A stretch of 16,198 nt of DNA, taken from positions 1 through 16,198 of the forward strand of contig NZ_SPQM01000111.1 in the NCBI RefSeq assembly GCF_004570345.1, read 5' to 3'. Below are positions 7,899 through 16,198 of this stretch, piece by piece. The stretch's first letter is position 1; every line of letters starts with the position of its first letter. The notes under the pieces are model-generated. The model had not been told where the DNA came from, did not search any database, and saw nothing but the letters and a program-made list of their open reading frames with translations. The position numbers and the translations under genes were made by a program. This stretch comes from Blastococcus sp. CT_GayMR20 (GTDB lineage Bacteria > Actinomycetota > Actinomycetes > Mycobacteriales > Geodermatophilaceae).

Positions 7899-8186
7899 AT
7901 GGCAACGCTCCTCGCCCGGCTCGGCCGCGGCTCCTTCCGCCACCGCGGGCTCGTCTCGGTCGCCTGGCTGGCGGTCCTCGGTGCCGTCGTGGCGCTGCTC
8001 CTCACGCTCGGCAACTCCTTCGACGACGAGTTCTCCATCCCCGGCTCGGAGTCGCAGGACGCTCTCGACCAGCTCGACGCGGCCTCGCCAGGTGCGGCCG
8101 GCGTGGGCGCGCAGATCGTGTTCGTCGCCCCCGACGGGCAGACGGTCCTCGACCCCGCGGTCGCCGGGGTGGTCGAGCAGGTCGTC
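7899..8186 (+). CDS. MMPL/RND family transporter, truncated at the inversion joint
   Basis: First 96 codons of an inner-membrane transporter of the MMPL family (proton-driven lipid or drug export; members are commonly 700 residues or more). A cytoplasmic basic N-terminus (MATLLARLGRGSFRHR) leads into TM1 (about 18-38). After it comes the start of the first periplasmic porter domain with the family-typical FSIPGSESQDALDQL and AQIVFVAPDG. TGAGG at 7884-7888, overlapping the tetR stop, can serve as ribosome binding site about 10 nt before the ATG. The authentic sequence stops at 8186. From 8187 the same frame reads through antisense DNA of the right arm to 10832, which would give a meaningless 977-residue chimera. 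The remaining transmembrane segments and second MMPL repeat are not in the window. Confidence 0.9.
8013..8186 (+). other. Single-copy spacer between the inverted arms
   Basis: These 174 bp are the only non-duplicated sequence in the window. Read on the + strand they continue the MMPL gene of the left arm in frame with family-like sequence (GNSFDDEFSIPGSESQ, then AQIVFVAPDG). Read on the - strand from the right-arm copy they give a Gly/Arg/Asp-rich frame with no resemblance to the family. The spacer is therefore native to the left arm, and the abnormal joint lies at 8186/8187 rather than at 8012/8013. It contains no separate gene, attachment site or origin that I can see. Confidence 0.95.
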
Positions 8187-8300
8187 GCCGAGCGTGAGGA
8201 GCAGCGCCACGACGGCACCGAGGACCGCCAGCCAGGCGACCGAGACGAGCCCGCGGTGGCGGAAGGAGCCGCGGCCGAGCCGGGCGAGGAGCGTTGCCAT
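8187..8300 (-). pseudogene. MMPL gene stub, right-arm copy
   Basis: Codons 1-38 of the MMPL gene only (up to LLLTLG in TM1), mirrored from 7899-8012. Beyond codon 38 this copy enters the spacer in antisense and loses all family resemblance, so it could not make a transporter. Confidence 0.9.
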
Positions 8301-8312
8301 GGGAGAGGGACC

Positions 8313-8981
8313 TCAGTCGTCGGTGGAGGGGGCACGGGCCGGGTCGCGGGCCGTGGTCGCGGAGCGCAGGAGCAGGAGGAGCGCGGTGCGCTCGAGGTCG
8401 GAGGCGGCCCGGTCGCCGGCGGAGGGCACCGCTCCCCCGCCGAGCACCTCGCGGATGACGACACCGTCGTGGAGGGCCAGGACGATGCGGGCGAGGCGGT
8501 TCGCGGGGAGCGTGAGCCGGATGCCGGCCCTGGCGGAGGCGGTCTCGATCAGGGCGGTCAGCCGGCGGTGCAGCTCCTCGGCATGGCGCCGCAGCGCGGC
8601 GGCAGCCTCGGGGTGCCGCGTCGCATAGAGGGCGTACTCGGTGTGCACGAGCACCCAGGTGCGGTCGGCCCGGAACGTCGACAGGCAGCGCTTCACCGCC
8701 GCGGAGACGGGGTCCGCCTCCGACTCGATGCCGGCCAGCCGCTCCTCGGCCAGGGCGAGGTTGCGCGCCGTCTCGCGGGCGAACAGGGCCCCGAAGAGCT
8801 CGTCCTTGGTCGTGAAGCTGGAGTAGAAGGCGCCGCGGGTGAACCCGCCCCGCCGGCAGATGTCCTCGACGCTCGCGGCGGCGAAGCCGATCTCCGCGAA
8901 GGTCTCGAAGGCGGCGTCGAGCAGGCGCTCGACGGTCTCCGTCCGCCGTCGCTTGGGGCGGTCCAGCTCGTCCCTGCTCAC
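8313..8981 (-). CDS. TetR/AcrR family regulator, right-arm copy
   Basis: Identical in protein sequence to 7218-7886, including the HTH and the GTG start. If the duplication were real, the two tetR copies would point towards each other across the spacer, each followed by a broken mmpL. Confidence 0.9.
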   Translation of the reverse strand: MSRDELDRPKRRRTETVERLLDAAFETFAEIGFAAASVEDICRRGGFTRGAFYSSFTTKDELFGALFARETARNLALAEERLAGIESEADPVSAAVKRCLSTFRADRTWVLVHTEYALYATRHPEAAAALRRHAEELHRRLTALIETASARAGIRLTLPANRLARIVLALHDGVVIREVLGGGAVPSAGDRAASDLERTALLLLLRSATTARDPARAPSTDD

Positions 8982-8990
8982 GATGCAGGA

Positions 8991-9005
8991 CTGTATTCGA
9001 TACAG
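8991..9005. promoter_or_regulatory. 15-bp palindrome, right-arm copy
   Basis: Mirror of 7194-7208 (CTGTAT / ATACAG arms), overlapping the -10 hexamer of the copied tetR. Confidence 0.6.
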
Positions 9006-9011
9006 CCGTGC

Positions 9012-9035
9012 ATCCGATGCATCAGTGCATCGGAT
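9012..9035. promoter_or_regulatory. 24-bp palindrome, right-arm copy
   Basis: Mirror of 7164-7187 (ATCCGATGCA and TGCATCGGAT around a 4-bp spacer), between the copied tetR and pgm. Confidence 0.6.
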
Positions 9036-9047
9036 ATGCCGGGATTC

Positions 9048-10682
9048 TCAGCTGCCGAGGGCGCCCGCGACGACCGCCCGGGCCTCCTCCTGCACCTGCG
9101 CGAGGTGGTCGGCGCCCTTGAACGACTCCGCGTAGATCTTGTAGACGTCCTCGGTCCCGGACGGGCGGGCCGCGAACCACGCGTTCTCCGTCGTCACCTT
9201 GAGCCCGCCGATGGAGGCGTCGTTACCGGGCGCCCGCGTCAGCTTCGCGACGATCGGCTCGCCGGCCAGCTCGGTCGCGGTGACCGACTCGGGCGCGAGC
9301 TTGCCGAGCGCGGCCTTCTCCTCGCGGGTGGCCGGGGCGTCGACCCGGGCGTACGCCGACTCCCCGAAGTGGTCGGTGAGCTGGCGGTGCAGCCTGGACG
9401 GCGACCGGCCCGTCACGGCCTGGATCTCGCTGGCCAGCAGTGCGAGCAGGATGCCGTCCTTGTCCGTCGTCCAGACGCTGCCGTCGTGGCGCAGGAAGGA
9501 GGCGCCGGCGGACTCCTCGCCACCGAAGCCGACCGTGCCGTCGAGCAGGCCCGGTACGAACCACTTGAACCCGACCGGCACCTCGATCAGCCGGCGGTCC
9601 AGGTCGGCGACCACGCGGTCGATGAGCGAGCTCGAGACCAGCGTCTTGCCGACGGCGGTGTCCTTCCCCCAGTGCGGCCGGTGGCTCAGCAGGTAGGCGA
9701 TCGCCACCGCGAGGAAGTGATTGGGGTTCAAGAGGCCGCCGTCCGGAGTGACGATGCCGTGGCGGTCGGCGTCCGCGTCGTTCCCGGTGGCGATCTGGAA
9801 CTCGTCCTTGCGGCCGACCAGGGAGGCCATGGCGGCCGGCGACGAGCAGTCCATCCGGATCTTGCCGTCCCAGTCGAGCGTCATGAAGCGCCAGGTGGGG
9901 TCGACGGCCGGGTTGACGACGGTGAGGTCGAGGCCGTGCCGGTCGGCGATCTCGCCCCAGTAGTCGACGCTGGCACCCCCAAGCGGATCGGCCCCGATCC
10001 GCACGCCGGCGCTCCGGATGGTGTCGACGTCGACGACGTTCGGCAGGTCGTCGACGTACGTGCCGAGGAAGTCGTAGCTCTCGGCCGCCGCCCGCGCCTG
10101 GTCCAGGGGCACCCGCCGGACCCCGCTGAGCCCGGCGCGGAGCAGGTCGTTGGCCCGGCCGGCGATCCAGCCGGTGGCGTCGGTGTCGGCGGGGCCGCCG
10201 CTGGGCGGGTTGTACTTGAAGCCGCCGTCCCGGGGCGGGTTGTGCGACGGCGTGACGACGATGCCGTCGGCCAGGCCGGCGGCCTTCCCGCGATTGGTGC
10301 GCAGGATCGCGTGGCTCACGGCGGGGGTGGGGGTGTACCGGTCGCCGGCGTCCACCAGCACCGTCACGTCGTTGGCGGCGAGCACCTCCAGCGCCGTGGC
10401 CCAGGCGGGCTCGGAGAGGCCGTGGGTGTCCCGGCCGATGAACAGTGGCCCGTCGACGCCCTGCTGTGCCCGGTACTCGCAGATCGCCTGCGTCGTCGCC
10501 AGGATGTGCGCCTCGTTGAAGGCGGCGTCGAAGCTCGACCCGCGGTGCCCGGACGTGCCGAACGCGACCTGCTGGGAGGGTTCGGCGGGGTCGGGCTCGG
10601 TCGTGTAGTAGGCGGTGACCAGCGCGGCGACGTCGACCAGGTCACTGGGCTGCGCGGGCTGGCCGGCACGAGGGTCGCTCAT
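9048..10682 (-). CDS. Phosphoglucomutase, right-arm copy
   Basis: Same 544-residue protein as 5517-7151, with all catalytic loops intact and no substitutions. A real second copy of a housekeeping gene would be expected to carry at least some silent change unless very recent. Confidence 0.95.
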   Translation of the reverse strand: MSDPRAGQPAQPSDLVDVAALVTAYYTTEPDPAEPSQQVAFGTSGHRGSSFDAAFNEAHILATTQAICEYRAQQGVDGPLFIGRDTHGLSEPAWATALEVLAANDVTVLVDAGDRYTPTPAVSHAILRTNRGKAAGLADGIVVTPSHNPPRDGGFKYNPPSGGPADTDATGWIAGRANDLLRAGLSGVRRVPLDQARAAAESYDFLGTYVDDLPNVVDVDTIRSAGVRIGADPLGGASVDYWGEIADRHGLDLTVVNPAVDPTWRFMTLDWDGKIRMDCSSPAAMASLVGRKDEFQIATGNDADADRHGIVTPDGGLLNPNHFLAVAIAYLLSHRPHWGKDTAVGKTLVSSSLIDRVVADLDRRLIEVPVGFKWFVPGLLDGTVGFGGEESAGASFLRHDGSVWTTDKDGILLALLASEIQAVTGRSPSRLHRQLTDHFGESAYARVDAPATREEKAALGKLAPESVTATELAGEPIVAKLTRAPGNDASIGGLKVTTENAWFAARPSGTEDVYKIYAESFKGADHLAQVQEEARAVVAGALGS

Positions 10683-10725
10683 GCGCTGATCTTGGCGCGC
10701 CGCACACCGCACGCGCGACCGGGGC

Positions 10726-11049
10726 TCAGGCGCCCCGACGGGCCATGGCCGCGAGGCCGTCCAGCACCGGGACGCGGGCCTGGGGGACGACGACGTCGAG
10801 GACCAGCTCCCCGGGCGGCTCGGTCACCGTGAACGTGAAGAACGAGCAGCACAGCGACTCCCGCGCCGCGAGGTCCCGCACGGTGTCGGCCGCCACGCGG
10901 GAAGGATCGAACGCGAGCACCAGGTGGGTGGGGCCCGCCCGGTCGACGCGGCGCAGGCCGGCGGCGAACAGGTCGCCGAACTCGGCGATGCGGACCGGCT
11001 GCTCCGCGGTCGGCAGCGTGCACGCGTCGGGTACCCGGGGGTCGTCCAT
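10726..11049 (-). CDS. Small vicinal-cysteine protein, right-arm copy
   Basis: Same 107-residue protein as 5150-5473, including Cys10, Cys67 and Cys68. Confidence 0.73.
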   Translation of the reverse strand: MDDPRVPDACTLPTAEQPVRIAEFGDLFAAGLRRVDRAGPTHLVLAFDPSRVAADTVRDLAARESLCCSFFTFTVTEPPGELVLDVVVPQARVPVLDGLAAMARRGA

Positions 11050-11170
11050 GCACCGATTCTGACGCAGAAATCGCTTGCCCTCCCCTGCATCCGGGGTCGC
11101 ATGCTGCACGCATGACGAAGCGTGGCGGGACCACCGTCGAATTGTCGGTACCGGGGACGACGATGCCCGC
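11050..11170. promoter_or_regulatory. Divergent promoter region, right-arm copy
   Basis: Mirror of 5029-5149. Read forward here, TTGCCC is at 11075-11080 and CATGCT at 11100-11105, 19 bp apart, ahead of the ABC ATPase copy. Confidence 0.3.
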
Positions 11171-12169
11171 ATGAGCGCGACTCCGGCGGTCGAGGCCGTC
11201 GACCTGGTCAAGCACTTCGGCGACACCCGGGCGGTGGACGGCGTGAGCTTCGTCGTCCCCGGCGGCACGGTCCTCGGCCTGCTGGGTCCGAACGGCGCCG
11301 GAAAGACGACGCTCGTCCGCATGCTCACCACGCTGAGCGTGCCGACGAGCGGCACCGGTCGCGTCGCCGGGTTCGACATCCTCCGGCAGCCGACCGAGGT
11401 CCGCCGCAGCATGGGGCTCACCGGTCAGGCGGCCACGGTCGACGAGATCCTGACCGGGCGCGAGAACCTCAAGCTGATCGGTGCCCTGTACGGCCTGCCG
11501 AAGAAGTACGTCCGGGAGGCGACCGAGCGCCTGTTCGACCGGTTCGACCTCACCGACGCCGCCGACCGGATGGCGAAGACCTACTCCGGCGGCATGCGCC
11601 GCCGCCTCGACCTGGCGGTGAGCCTCCTGGCCGCGCCCCCGATCCTCTTCCTCGACGAGCCGACCACCGGACTGGACCCGCAGAGCCGGTCCGGTCTCTG
11701 GGCCGTCCTCCGGGAGCTCGTGGACGAGGGGACGACGCTGGTGCTGACCACGCAGTACCTGGAGGAGGCCGACCACCTGGCCGACGAGATCGTCGTGGTC
11801 GACAAGGGCCGGGTCATCGCCGCCGGGACGCCGACGCAGCTCAAGGACCAGGCGGGGCGGGCCAGTGTCGTCGTGACGCTGACCCACGGGTCCGACCTCG
11901 AGCAGGCGGCGGAGCTGATGCGCCCGTTCTCCCCGGAGGTGCACATCGAGCGGGGCAGCCGCCGGCTGACGGCGCAGGCCGGCGGGCTCGGCGACATGAC
12001 GAGGATCGCCGCGGTCTTCGAGACCAGCGGCATCGAGCTGGACGACCTGGGTCTCGCCCGTCCCAGCCTCGACGACGTCTTCCTGCACCTCACCGGGCAC
12101 CGCGCAGAGAACGAGTCCCCCGATGCCCCAGCGGGGTCCGACCGCACGACCGAGGGAGCCGCGCAGTGA
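11171..12169 (+). CDS. DrrA-like ABC ATPase, right-arm copy
   Basis: Same 332-residue protein as 4030-5028; its stop codon overlaps the start of the permease copy by GTGA at 12166-12169. Confidence 0.92.
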   Translation: MSATPAVEAVDLVKHFGDTRAVDGVSFVVPGGTVLGLLGPNGAGKTTLVRMLTTLSVPTSGTGRVAGFDILRQPTEVRRSMGLTGQAATVDEILTGRENLKLIGALYGLPKKYVREATERLFDRFDLTDAADRMAKTYSGGMRRRLDLAVSLLAAPPILFLDEPTTGLDPQSRSGLWAVLRELVDEGTTLVLTTQYLEEADHLADEIVVVDKGRVIAAGTPTQLKDQAGRASVVVTLTHGSDLEQAAELMRPFSPEVHIERGSRRLTAQAGGLGDMTRIAAVFETSGIELDDLGLARPSLDDVFLHLTGHRAENESPDAPAGSDRTTEGAAQ

Positions 12170-13011
12170 CGACCATCCAGACCACCACGGTGCAACCGGT
12201 CACCCGGCCGCCGATCTCGCCGCCGTCGCTGCTGCGGGCGTCCTCCACCATCGTCTGGCGCAACCTCGTGCACATCCGGCGGATGCCGGAGATGCTGCTC
12301 GACGTCACCGTGCAGTCGGTCATGTTCGTGCTGCTGTTCGCCTACGTGTTCGGCGGGGCGATCGCCGTCGCCGGCTCGAACTACCGGGAGTTCCTGCTGC
12401 CCGGGATCATGGTCCAGACCATGGTGTTCTCCTCGGCGATCGTGGCCATGGGCCTGACCAGCGACCTGCAGAAGGGGATCGTCGACCGCTTCAAGTCGCT
12501 GCCGATCCCGCGCTCGTCGGTGCTGGTGGGCCGCAGCATCTCCAGCCTGATCCACTCCAGCATCGGCGTCGCCGTCATGGGGCTGACGGGGCTGCTCATC
12601 GGCTGGCGGATCCGCAACGGCGTCGTCGACGGCGTCCTGGGGTTCCTGCTGCTGCTGCTCTTCGGGTTCGCCCTGATCTGGCTGGGCATCTGGGTCGGCT
12701 CCATCATGCGGACCGTCGAGGCCGTGCAGGGCTTCATGTTCACGGTGATGTTCCCGCTCACCTTCGTCGCCAACACGTTCGCCCCGACGGAGAGCATGCC
12801 GGCGTGGCTGCGCGCCATCGCCGAGTGGAACCCCGTCTCCGCGGTGACCCAGGCGTGCCGGGAACTCTGGGGGAACGCCCCACCGGCGCCGGCGGACGCC
12901 GCATGGCCGCTGCAGCACGCGGTACCGGTCTCGGTCGCCTGGTCGCTCGTGCTGACGGCACTCTTCGCACCGCTGGCGGTCGCCGCGTTCCGCCGCCGGT
13001 CCCGCGACTGA
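12166..13011 (+). CDS. DrrB-like ABC-2 permease, right-arm copy
   Basis: Same 281-residue, six-segment protein as 3188-4033, with the GTG start translationally coupled to the ATPase copy. Confidence 0.91.
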   Translation: MTTIQTTTVQPVTRPPISPPSLLRASSTIVWRNLVHIRRMPEMLLDVTVQSVMFVLLFAYVFGGAIAVAGSNYREFLLPGIMVQTMVFSSAIVAMGLTSDLQKGIVDRFKSLPIPRSSVLVGRSISSLIHSSIGVAVMGLTGLLIGWRIRNGVVDGVLGFLLLLLFGFALIWLGIWVGSIMRTVEAVQGFMFTVMFPLTFVANTFAPTESMPAWLRAIAEWNPVSAVTQACRELWGNAPPAPADAAWPLQHAVPVSVAWSLVLTALFAPLAVAAFRRRSRD

Positions 13012-13014
13012 CCC

Positions 13015-13869
13015 TCAGGTCCCCTCGACCCGCTCCAGGAACAACCTCAGGGTGGTCAGGAAGGTCTCCGGCTGCTCGCTGTGCACCCAGTGGCCGGCGT
13101 CCTTGATCCGCACCAGCCGGGTGGCGGGGAACAGTGCGTCCATGTGCGGCCGGTCCTCCGGCAGGACGTAGGTGGAGTTCGCCCCGGCGATCCACAGCAC
13201 CGGCCCGTCGAAGGACGCGCCGGGCGGGGGCTCGGGGAAGCCGCGCAGCTCACCGAGATCCCGTTCGAGCAGCTCGAGGTTGAGCCGCCAGCGCCAGCCG
13301 CTGCCCGTGCCTGGCTCCTCCCGGACGAGGCTCTGCAGGAGGAAGCTGCGCACCATCCGGCTGGGGACGGCGGTGCGTAGTGCCTGGTCGGCCTCGTCGC
13401 GGCTGGTGAGGGCAGCGAGATCCATGCCGCGCATGGCCTCGATGAAGGCGGCGAAGGGGGAGGCCTCCTCGTCCGGGTCGTCCGTCCGGCCGCCCTGCGG
13501 CGGATAGGTCACCGGCGCGACGTCCACGACCACCAGCGCGCGCAGCAGCTCCGGTCGGCGCAGGGCCAGCTGCATCGCGACCTTGCCGCCCATCGAGTGG
13601 CCCACGAGGGTGACCGGCGCGCCCAGGTGCTCGAGCTCGGTGGCGACCAGCTCGGCCATGTCGAGGTAGTCGACGCGGTCGGTCCACGGCGAGTGCCCGT
13701 GGTTGGGCAGGTCGAGCAGGGTGACGCGGTGGCGGTCGGCCAGCCCCTTGGCGATCGTCGTCCAGTTCTTGCCCTGGCCGAAGAGCCCGTGGACGAAGAC
13801 GACGTCCGGGCCGGAGTCCCCCAGCGTGCGTGCGGCGAGGCGCTCGTCGTTGCCGCCGTCGTCCGTCAC
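13015..13869 (-). CDS. YbfF/ABHD11-type hydrolase, right-arm copy
   Basis: Same 284-residue protein as 2330-3184, with Ser92, Asp116 and His260 all present. Confidence 0.87.
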   Translation of the reverse strand: MTDDGGNDERLAARTLGDSGPDVVFVHGLFGQGKNWTTIAKGLADRHRVTLLDLPNHGHSPWTDRVDYLDMAELVATELEHLGAPVTLVGHSMGGKVAMQLALRRPELLRALVVVDVAPVTYPPQGGRTDDPDEEASPFAAFIEAMRGMDLAALTSRDEADQALRTAVPSRMVRSFLLQSLVREEPGTGSGWRWRLNLELLERDLGELRGFPEPPPGASFDGPVLWIAGANSTYVLPEDRPHMDALFPATRLVRIKDAGHWVHSEQPETFLTTLRLFLERVEGT

Positions 13870-13936
13870 CCGGCGATTCCATCAGACGTTCCGTCGGTGC
13901 CGCCGCTTACCGTGCTCCGGGACGAGGGGGAGATCC

Positions 13937-15649
13937 ATGCCGGGACGACGGCGGCGCACCACCACCAGCCGGACGAGCACCACCAGCACGAGGCGGACGA
14001 CGACGCCGAAGCGCACCAGGAAGCCCGCGCCCGAGCTCCCGGCCGCCGGGCCGGGGGAGCGCGTGTGGGTCCTCGCCGTCCCCTTCCGGGCACCGGCGCC
14101 CGGCGCGCAGTGGCACCCGGGCCTGCAGGCCCACGTGTGGGTGGGGAAGGAGCTCCCGACCGAGCTGGCGCCCTACGACCCGCCGCCGTACAGCTTCGAG
14201 CGGTTCCTCGAGGACGAGCTGAACGAGAAGCCGCGTCCCCTGCCGATGGCCCGGCCGATGACCCCGCGCGACCAGCAGTGCGACGGCGCCGACGTGGTGG
14301 CCGCCCACGCGGCCGCCGGCGGCCGGGTCTTCCTGCTCGGCGACGACCCCGGCGTCGGCAAGACCGGCACGGCGATCCTGGCGGTGAAGGCGGTCGCCGA
14401 GCAGCGCGACGTCCGCACCGTGCTGGTCGTCGCCGACCGCCCGGCGGCCATCACCATCCCGCACTGGGCGCGCTCGATCGCCGGGTTCGGCGACGGGGGC
14501 ATCCGCTGGTGCGTCACGACCTGGGACCGCTTGGCGAAGGTGTCGAAGCTGCGGTTCGACGTCGTCGTCGCCGACGAGGCGCACATGGTCCGGCACACGA
14601 CGACGCAGCGGTGGAAGCACTGGAAGGCGGTGTCCGGGGCCGCGCGGGTCAAGGACGCCCCCTACGTGCTGGCCGCGACCGCGACCCCGGCGCACACACC
14701 CCTCGAGCTGCCCTACCTCGCCTCCGAGTTCGCCGTCCGCCATGCCGAGCCGCACAAGGACTGGGCCGACCTCCCGAAGAAGCTCTCCGCGCACGGGTTC
14801 CACGTGGAACGTGGCCGCTACGGCTGGGAGTGGACCGAGGACGCCGACGCCCGGCGAGCCGATCTGGCCCGGCTGCAGGGCTGGCTGGCCGACACCGATC
14901 CGCCGGCCACGCTGCACCGCCCCGCGCCCTGGGGGCCGGTGTCGGTCACCGGCACGCCGGTCGCCCTGACGCCGGCCGAGCGGGCCGCTTACGAGTCGGA
15001 GTGGTCGGAGTTCCGCGCCGAGATGCAACTGGCCCGCAAGGCTCGGCAGAGCGCGAAGGGCCGCGCCGCGCTGATGCGGTTCCGCCAGAAGGCCGGCCTC
15101 ATCCGCGTGCAGGCGACCGTCGACTGGGTGAAGGCGCAGGTCGAGGCCGAGCGGCAGGTCGCCGTCTCGGTGGAGTTCGTGGAGACCGCCGCCGACCCGA
15201 TCCGCGAGGCCCTGCTCGACGCGGGCGTCCCGGTGGCGGGCATCTACGGCCGCGACCGGTTCGATGTGGAGGCCGAACGGCTCCGGTTCCAGCGCGGCGA
15301 GGCGATGGTCTGCGTGTTCACCGTGACCGCCTCGATCAGCCTGCACGCCGGCGAGACGCTCCCCGACGGCCGCCCGGCATCGGCCCCTCCGCGGGTCGGG
15401 CTGTTCCACCAGCCGCGGTTCTCGGGCATCCAGGCCCGTCAGGTCACCGGTCGTACGCACCGCGACGGGCAGACCTCGCCGTGGCGGATCGCCTTCGCCG
15501 AGGACACCGTCGAGGAGCAGGTCGCGCGGGTCATGGTCGAGCGGCTCGCGGTCAGCGGCTCGGCCGCCGGCGCGGACACGTCCTCCCTGCGGGAGATCGC
15601 CGAGCTGCTCGACGCCGACTGGCTGCCCGCAGCGGCCTTGACCGAGTAG
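13937..15649 (+). CDS. SNF2-like helicase, right-arm copy
   Basis: Same 570-residue protein as 550-2262. On this strand the ribosome binding site (GAGGGGGAG, 13924-13932) and the TACCGT -10-like element (13908-13913) read forward. Confidence 0.79.
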   Translation: MPGRRRRTTTSRTSTTSTRRTTTPKRTRKPAPELPAAGPGERVWVLAVPFRAPAPGAQWHPGLQAHVWVGKELPTELAPYDPPPYSFERFLEDELNEKPRPLPMARPMTPRDQQCDGADVVAAHAAAGGRVFLLGDDPGVGKTGTAILAVKAVAEQRDVRTVLVVADRPAAITIPHWARSIAGFGDGGIRWCVTTWDRLAKVSKLRFDVVVADEAHMVRHTTTQRWKHWKAVSGAARVKDAPYVLAATATPAHTPLELPYLASEFAVRHAEPHKDWADLPKKLSAHGFHVERGRYGWEWTEDADARRADLARLQGWLADTDPPATLHRPAPWGPVSVTGTPVALTPAERAAYESEWSEFRAEMQLARKARQSAKGRAALMRFRQKAGLIRVQATVDWVKAQVEAERQVAVSVEFVETAADPIREALLDAGVPVAGIYGRDRFDVEAERLRFQRGEAMVCVFTVTASISLHAGETLPDGRPASAPPRVGLFHQPRFSGIQARQVTGRTHRDGQTSPWRIAFAEDTVEEQVARVMVERLAVSGSAAGADTSSLREIAELLDADWLPAAALTE

Positions 15650-15652
15650 CAC

Positions 15653-16198
15653 TCACCGACGGGGAAACCGACCGCCGTCCGTCCGCTCCAGGGAGGCCCG
15701 GTCCCACTGCGCGCCGTCCGCCGCGGCCTCGTACGTGCGCTGCAGGAAGTCCAGCAGCAGCGCGTCGGGGTCCGGAGCCGTGCGCACGTGCTCGTAGGGC
15801 AGCACGAACTCGCTGAGCTCGTCGTCCCAGCGGGCGCCCTCGGGCAGGTCGGCGTACTGCCGGAAGCCGGCCGGCTCGGGATAGGCGTAGCTGTAGAAGA
15901 CGCCCTCCTCGCCCGGCCCGCCGGGCCAGTAGCCGCAGCTGCTGACCTCGTGGGAGTAGGCCTCGAGCATCACGTGCGGACCGCAGTTCGGCGCCCCGCC
16001 GGGGTGGTCGGGCGCGGTGCGGCCGGAGAACCGGGTCGTGGCGAGGTCGAGAGCGCCCCAGAACAGGTGCACCGGGCTGGCCTTGCCGACGAACCGGTCG
16101 CGGAACACGGTGAAGACGCGCGTCATCTGCACCAGCGCCTGCCAGAAGCGGTGCACCGCCTCCGGGTCGTACGCGGCGTGCTCCCGGTCGTCGGGGAA
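15653..16198 (-). CDS. DUF5996 protein, 5'-truncated, right-arm copy
   Basis: Same 181-residue fragment as 1-546, cut at exactly the same codon by the end of the window. That both copies are truncated at the same base supports a duplicated single molecule rather than two genomic loci. Confidence 0.84.
   Translation of the reverse strand, partial: FPDDREHAAYDPEAVHRFWQALVQMTRVFTVFRDRFVGKASPVHLFWGALDLATTRFSGRTAPDHPGGAPNCGPHVMLEAYSHEVSSCGYWPGGPGEEGVFYSYAYPEPAGFRQYADLPEGARWDDELSEFVLPYEHVRTAPDPDALLLDFLQRTYEAAADGAQWDRASLERTDGGRFPRR

Larger units (their letters stand above)
1..8012 (+). repeat. Left arm of a perfect inverted repeat
   Basis: This 8,012-bp arm is reproduced as its reverse complement at 8187-16198. 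Position x pairs with 16199-x, from the first base of the window (TTCCCCGACGACC) and the last (GGTCGTCGGGGAA) through to 8012/8187. I compared both ends, the inner boundary and every gene pair and found no difference. The last matching bases are CTCACGCTCGGC, ending at 8012; at 8013 the left arm has A while the mirrored base implies G. No transposase, recombinase or terminal-repeat structure marks either boundary. Genes in this arm are annotated in full, and their right-arm copies only briefly. Confidence 0.98.
8187..16198 (-). repeat. Right arm of the inverted repeat (reverse-complement copy)
   Basis: Exact reverse complement of 1-8012. It begins at 8187 in the middle of an MMPL codon series and ends at the last base of the window, inside the same DUF5996 gene and at the same base as the left arm. 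Because both arms end at the same base pair, the window looks like a whole contig built by copying one arm twice, not a random slice around a genomic palindrome. That last step is inference. Confidence 0.98.

Noticed and set aside
8013..8186. An invertible DNA switch or integron-like cassette flanked by inverted repeats
   Set aside because: No recombinase gene or short recombination site is seen. The flanking repeats are whole gene blocks, and the spacer is just coding sequence in one orientation.
7899..10832. A 977-codon open frame running from the MMPL start into the right arm (and its mirror at 5367-8300)
   Set aside because: Only the first 96 (or 38) codons resemble a protein family. The rest is antisense to tetR and pgm, kept open by high GC, so it is a product of the joint.
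1..16198. A natural hairpin telomere or inverted-dimer end of a linear replicon
   Set aside because: Such centres are normally closed palindromes at a terminus with telomere genes or repeats. Here the centre is a 174-bp piece of an MMPL coding frame and the genes are ordinary chromosomal ones.
1..16198. tRNA or rRNA genes, CRISPR arrays, insertion sequences, phage structural genes or integrases
   Set aside because: I looked through both strands and saw no cloverleaf-like gene, no regularly spaced short repeats and no transposase, integrase or phage proteins.

Overview
The window is one large, essentially perfect inverted repeat. Bases 1-8012 reappear as their exact reverse complement at 8187-16198, around a single-copy spacer at 8013-8186 (174 bp). 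Position x in the left arm pairs with 16199-x in the right arm. Every gene I compared between the arms translates identically, and the two ends of the window are exact reverse complements of each other. So there is really only about 8.2 kb of unique sequence (1-8186), and the right half adds no new gene.

The unique sequence looks like ordinary chromosome of a very GC-rich actinobacterium. It has strong G/C third positions, many GTG starts, probable leaderless starts, DrrAB-type ABC genes, and a TetR/MMPL pair. Geodermatophilaceae (Blastococcus, Modestobacter, Geodermatophilus) is a guess from protein style, not something proved here.

Layout of the unique arm: a 5'-truncated DUF5996 protein (1-546, +); an SNF2-like helicase with an Arg/Thr-rich tail and a DUF5710-like N-terminal motif (550-2262, -); a YbfF/ABHD11-type alpha/beta hydrolase (2330-3184, +); an ABC-2 permease and its DrrA-type ATPase overlapping by 4 bp (3188-4033 and 4030-5028, -); a small conserved cysteine-containing protein (5150-5473, +); phosphoglucomutase (5517-7151, +); a TetR regulator preceded by two clean palindromes (7218-7886, +); and the first 96 codons of an MMPL-family membrane transporter (7899-8186, +). 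The arm is compact: convergent genes are 3 bp apart and no gene-free stretch exceeds 125 bp. The right arm repeats all of this in reverse: MMPL stub, tetR, pgm, small protein, ABC ATPase, permease, hydrolase, helicase, DUF5996.

The MMPL reading frame runs from the left arm through the spacer with family-like sequence and turns into antisense sequence exactly at 8187. That places the break at 8186/8187 and shows that 1-8186 is the authentic order. Identical arms, a short spacer, a gene cut mid-frame and ends that stop at the same base fit a fold-back chimera (amplification, library or assembly artefact) better than a biological element. A real, very recent inverted duplication cannot be excluded from sequence alone. 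I do not see a new defence, mobile or metabolic system here. The most interesting native elements are the operator architecture upstream of tetR and the unusual helicase.
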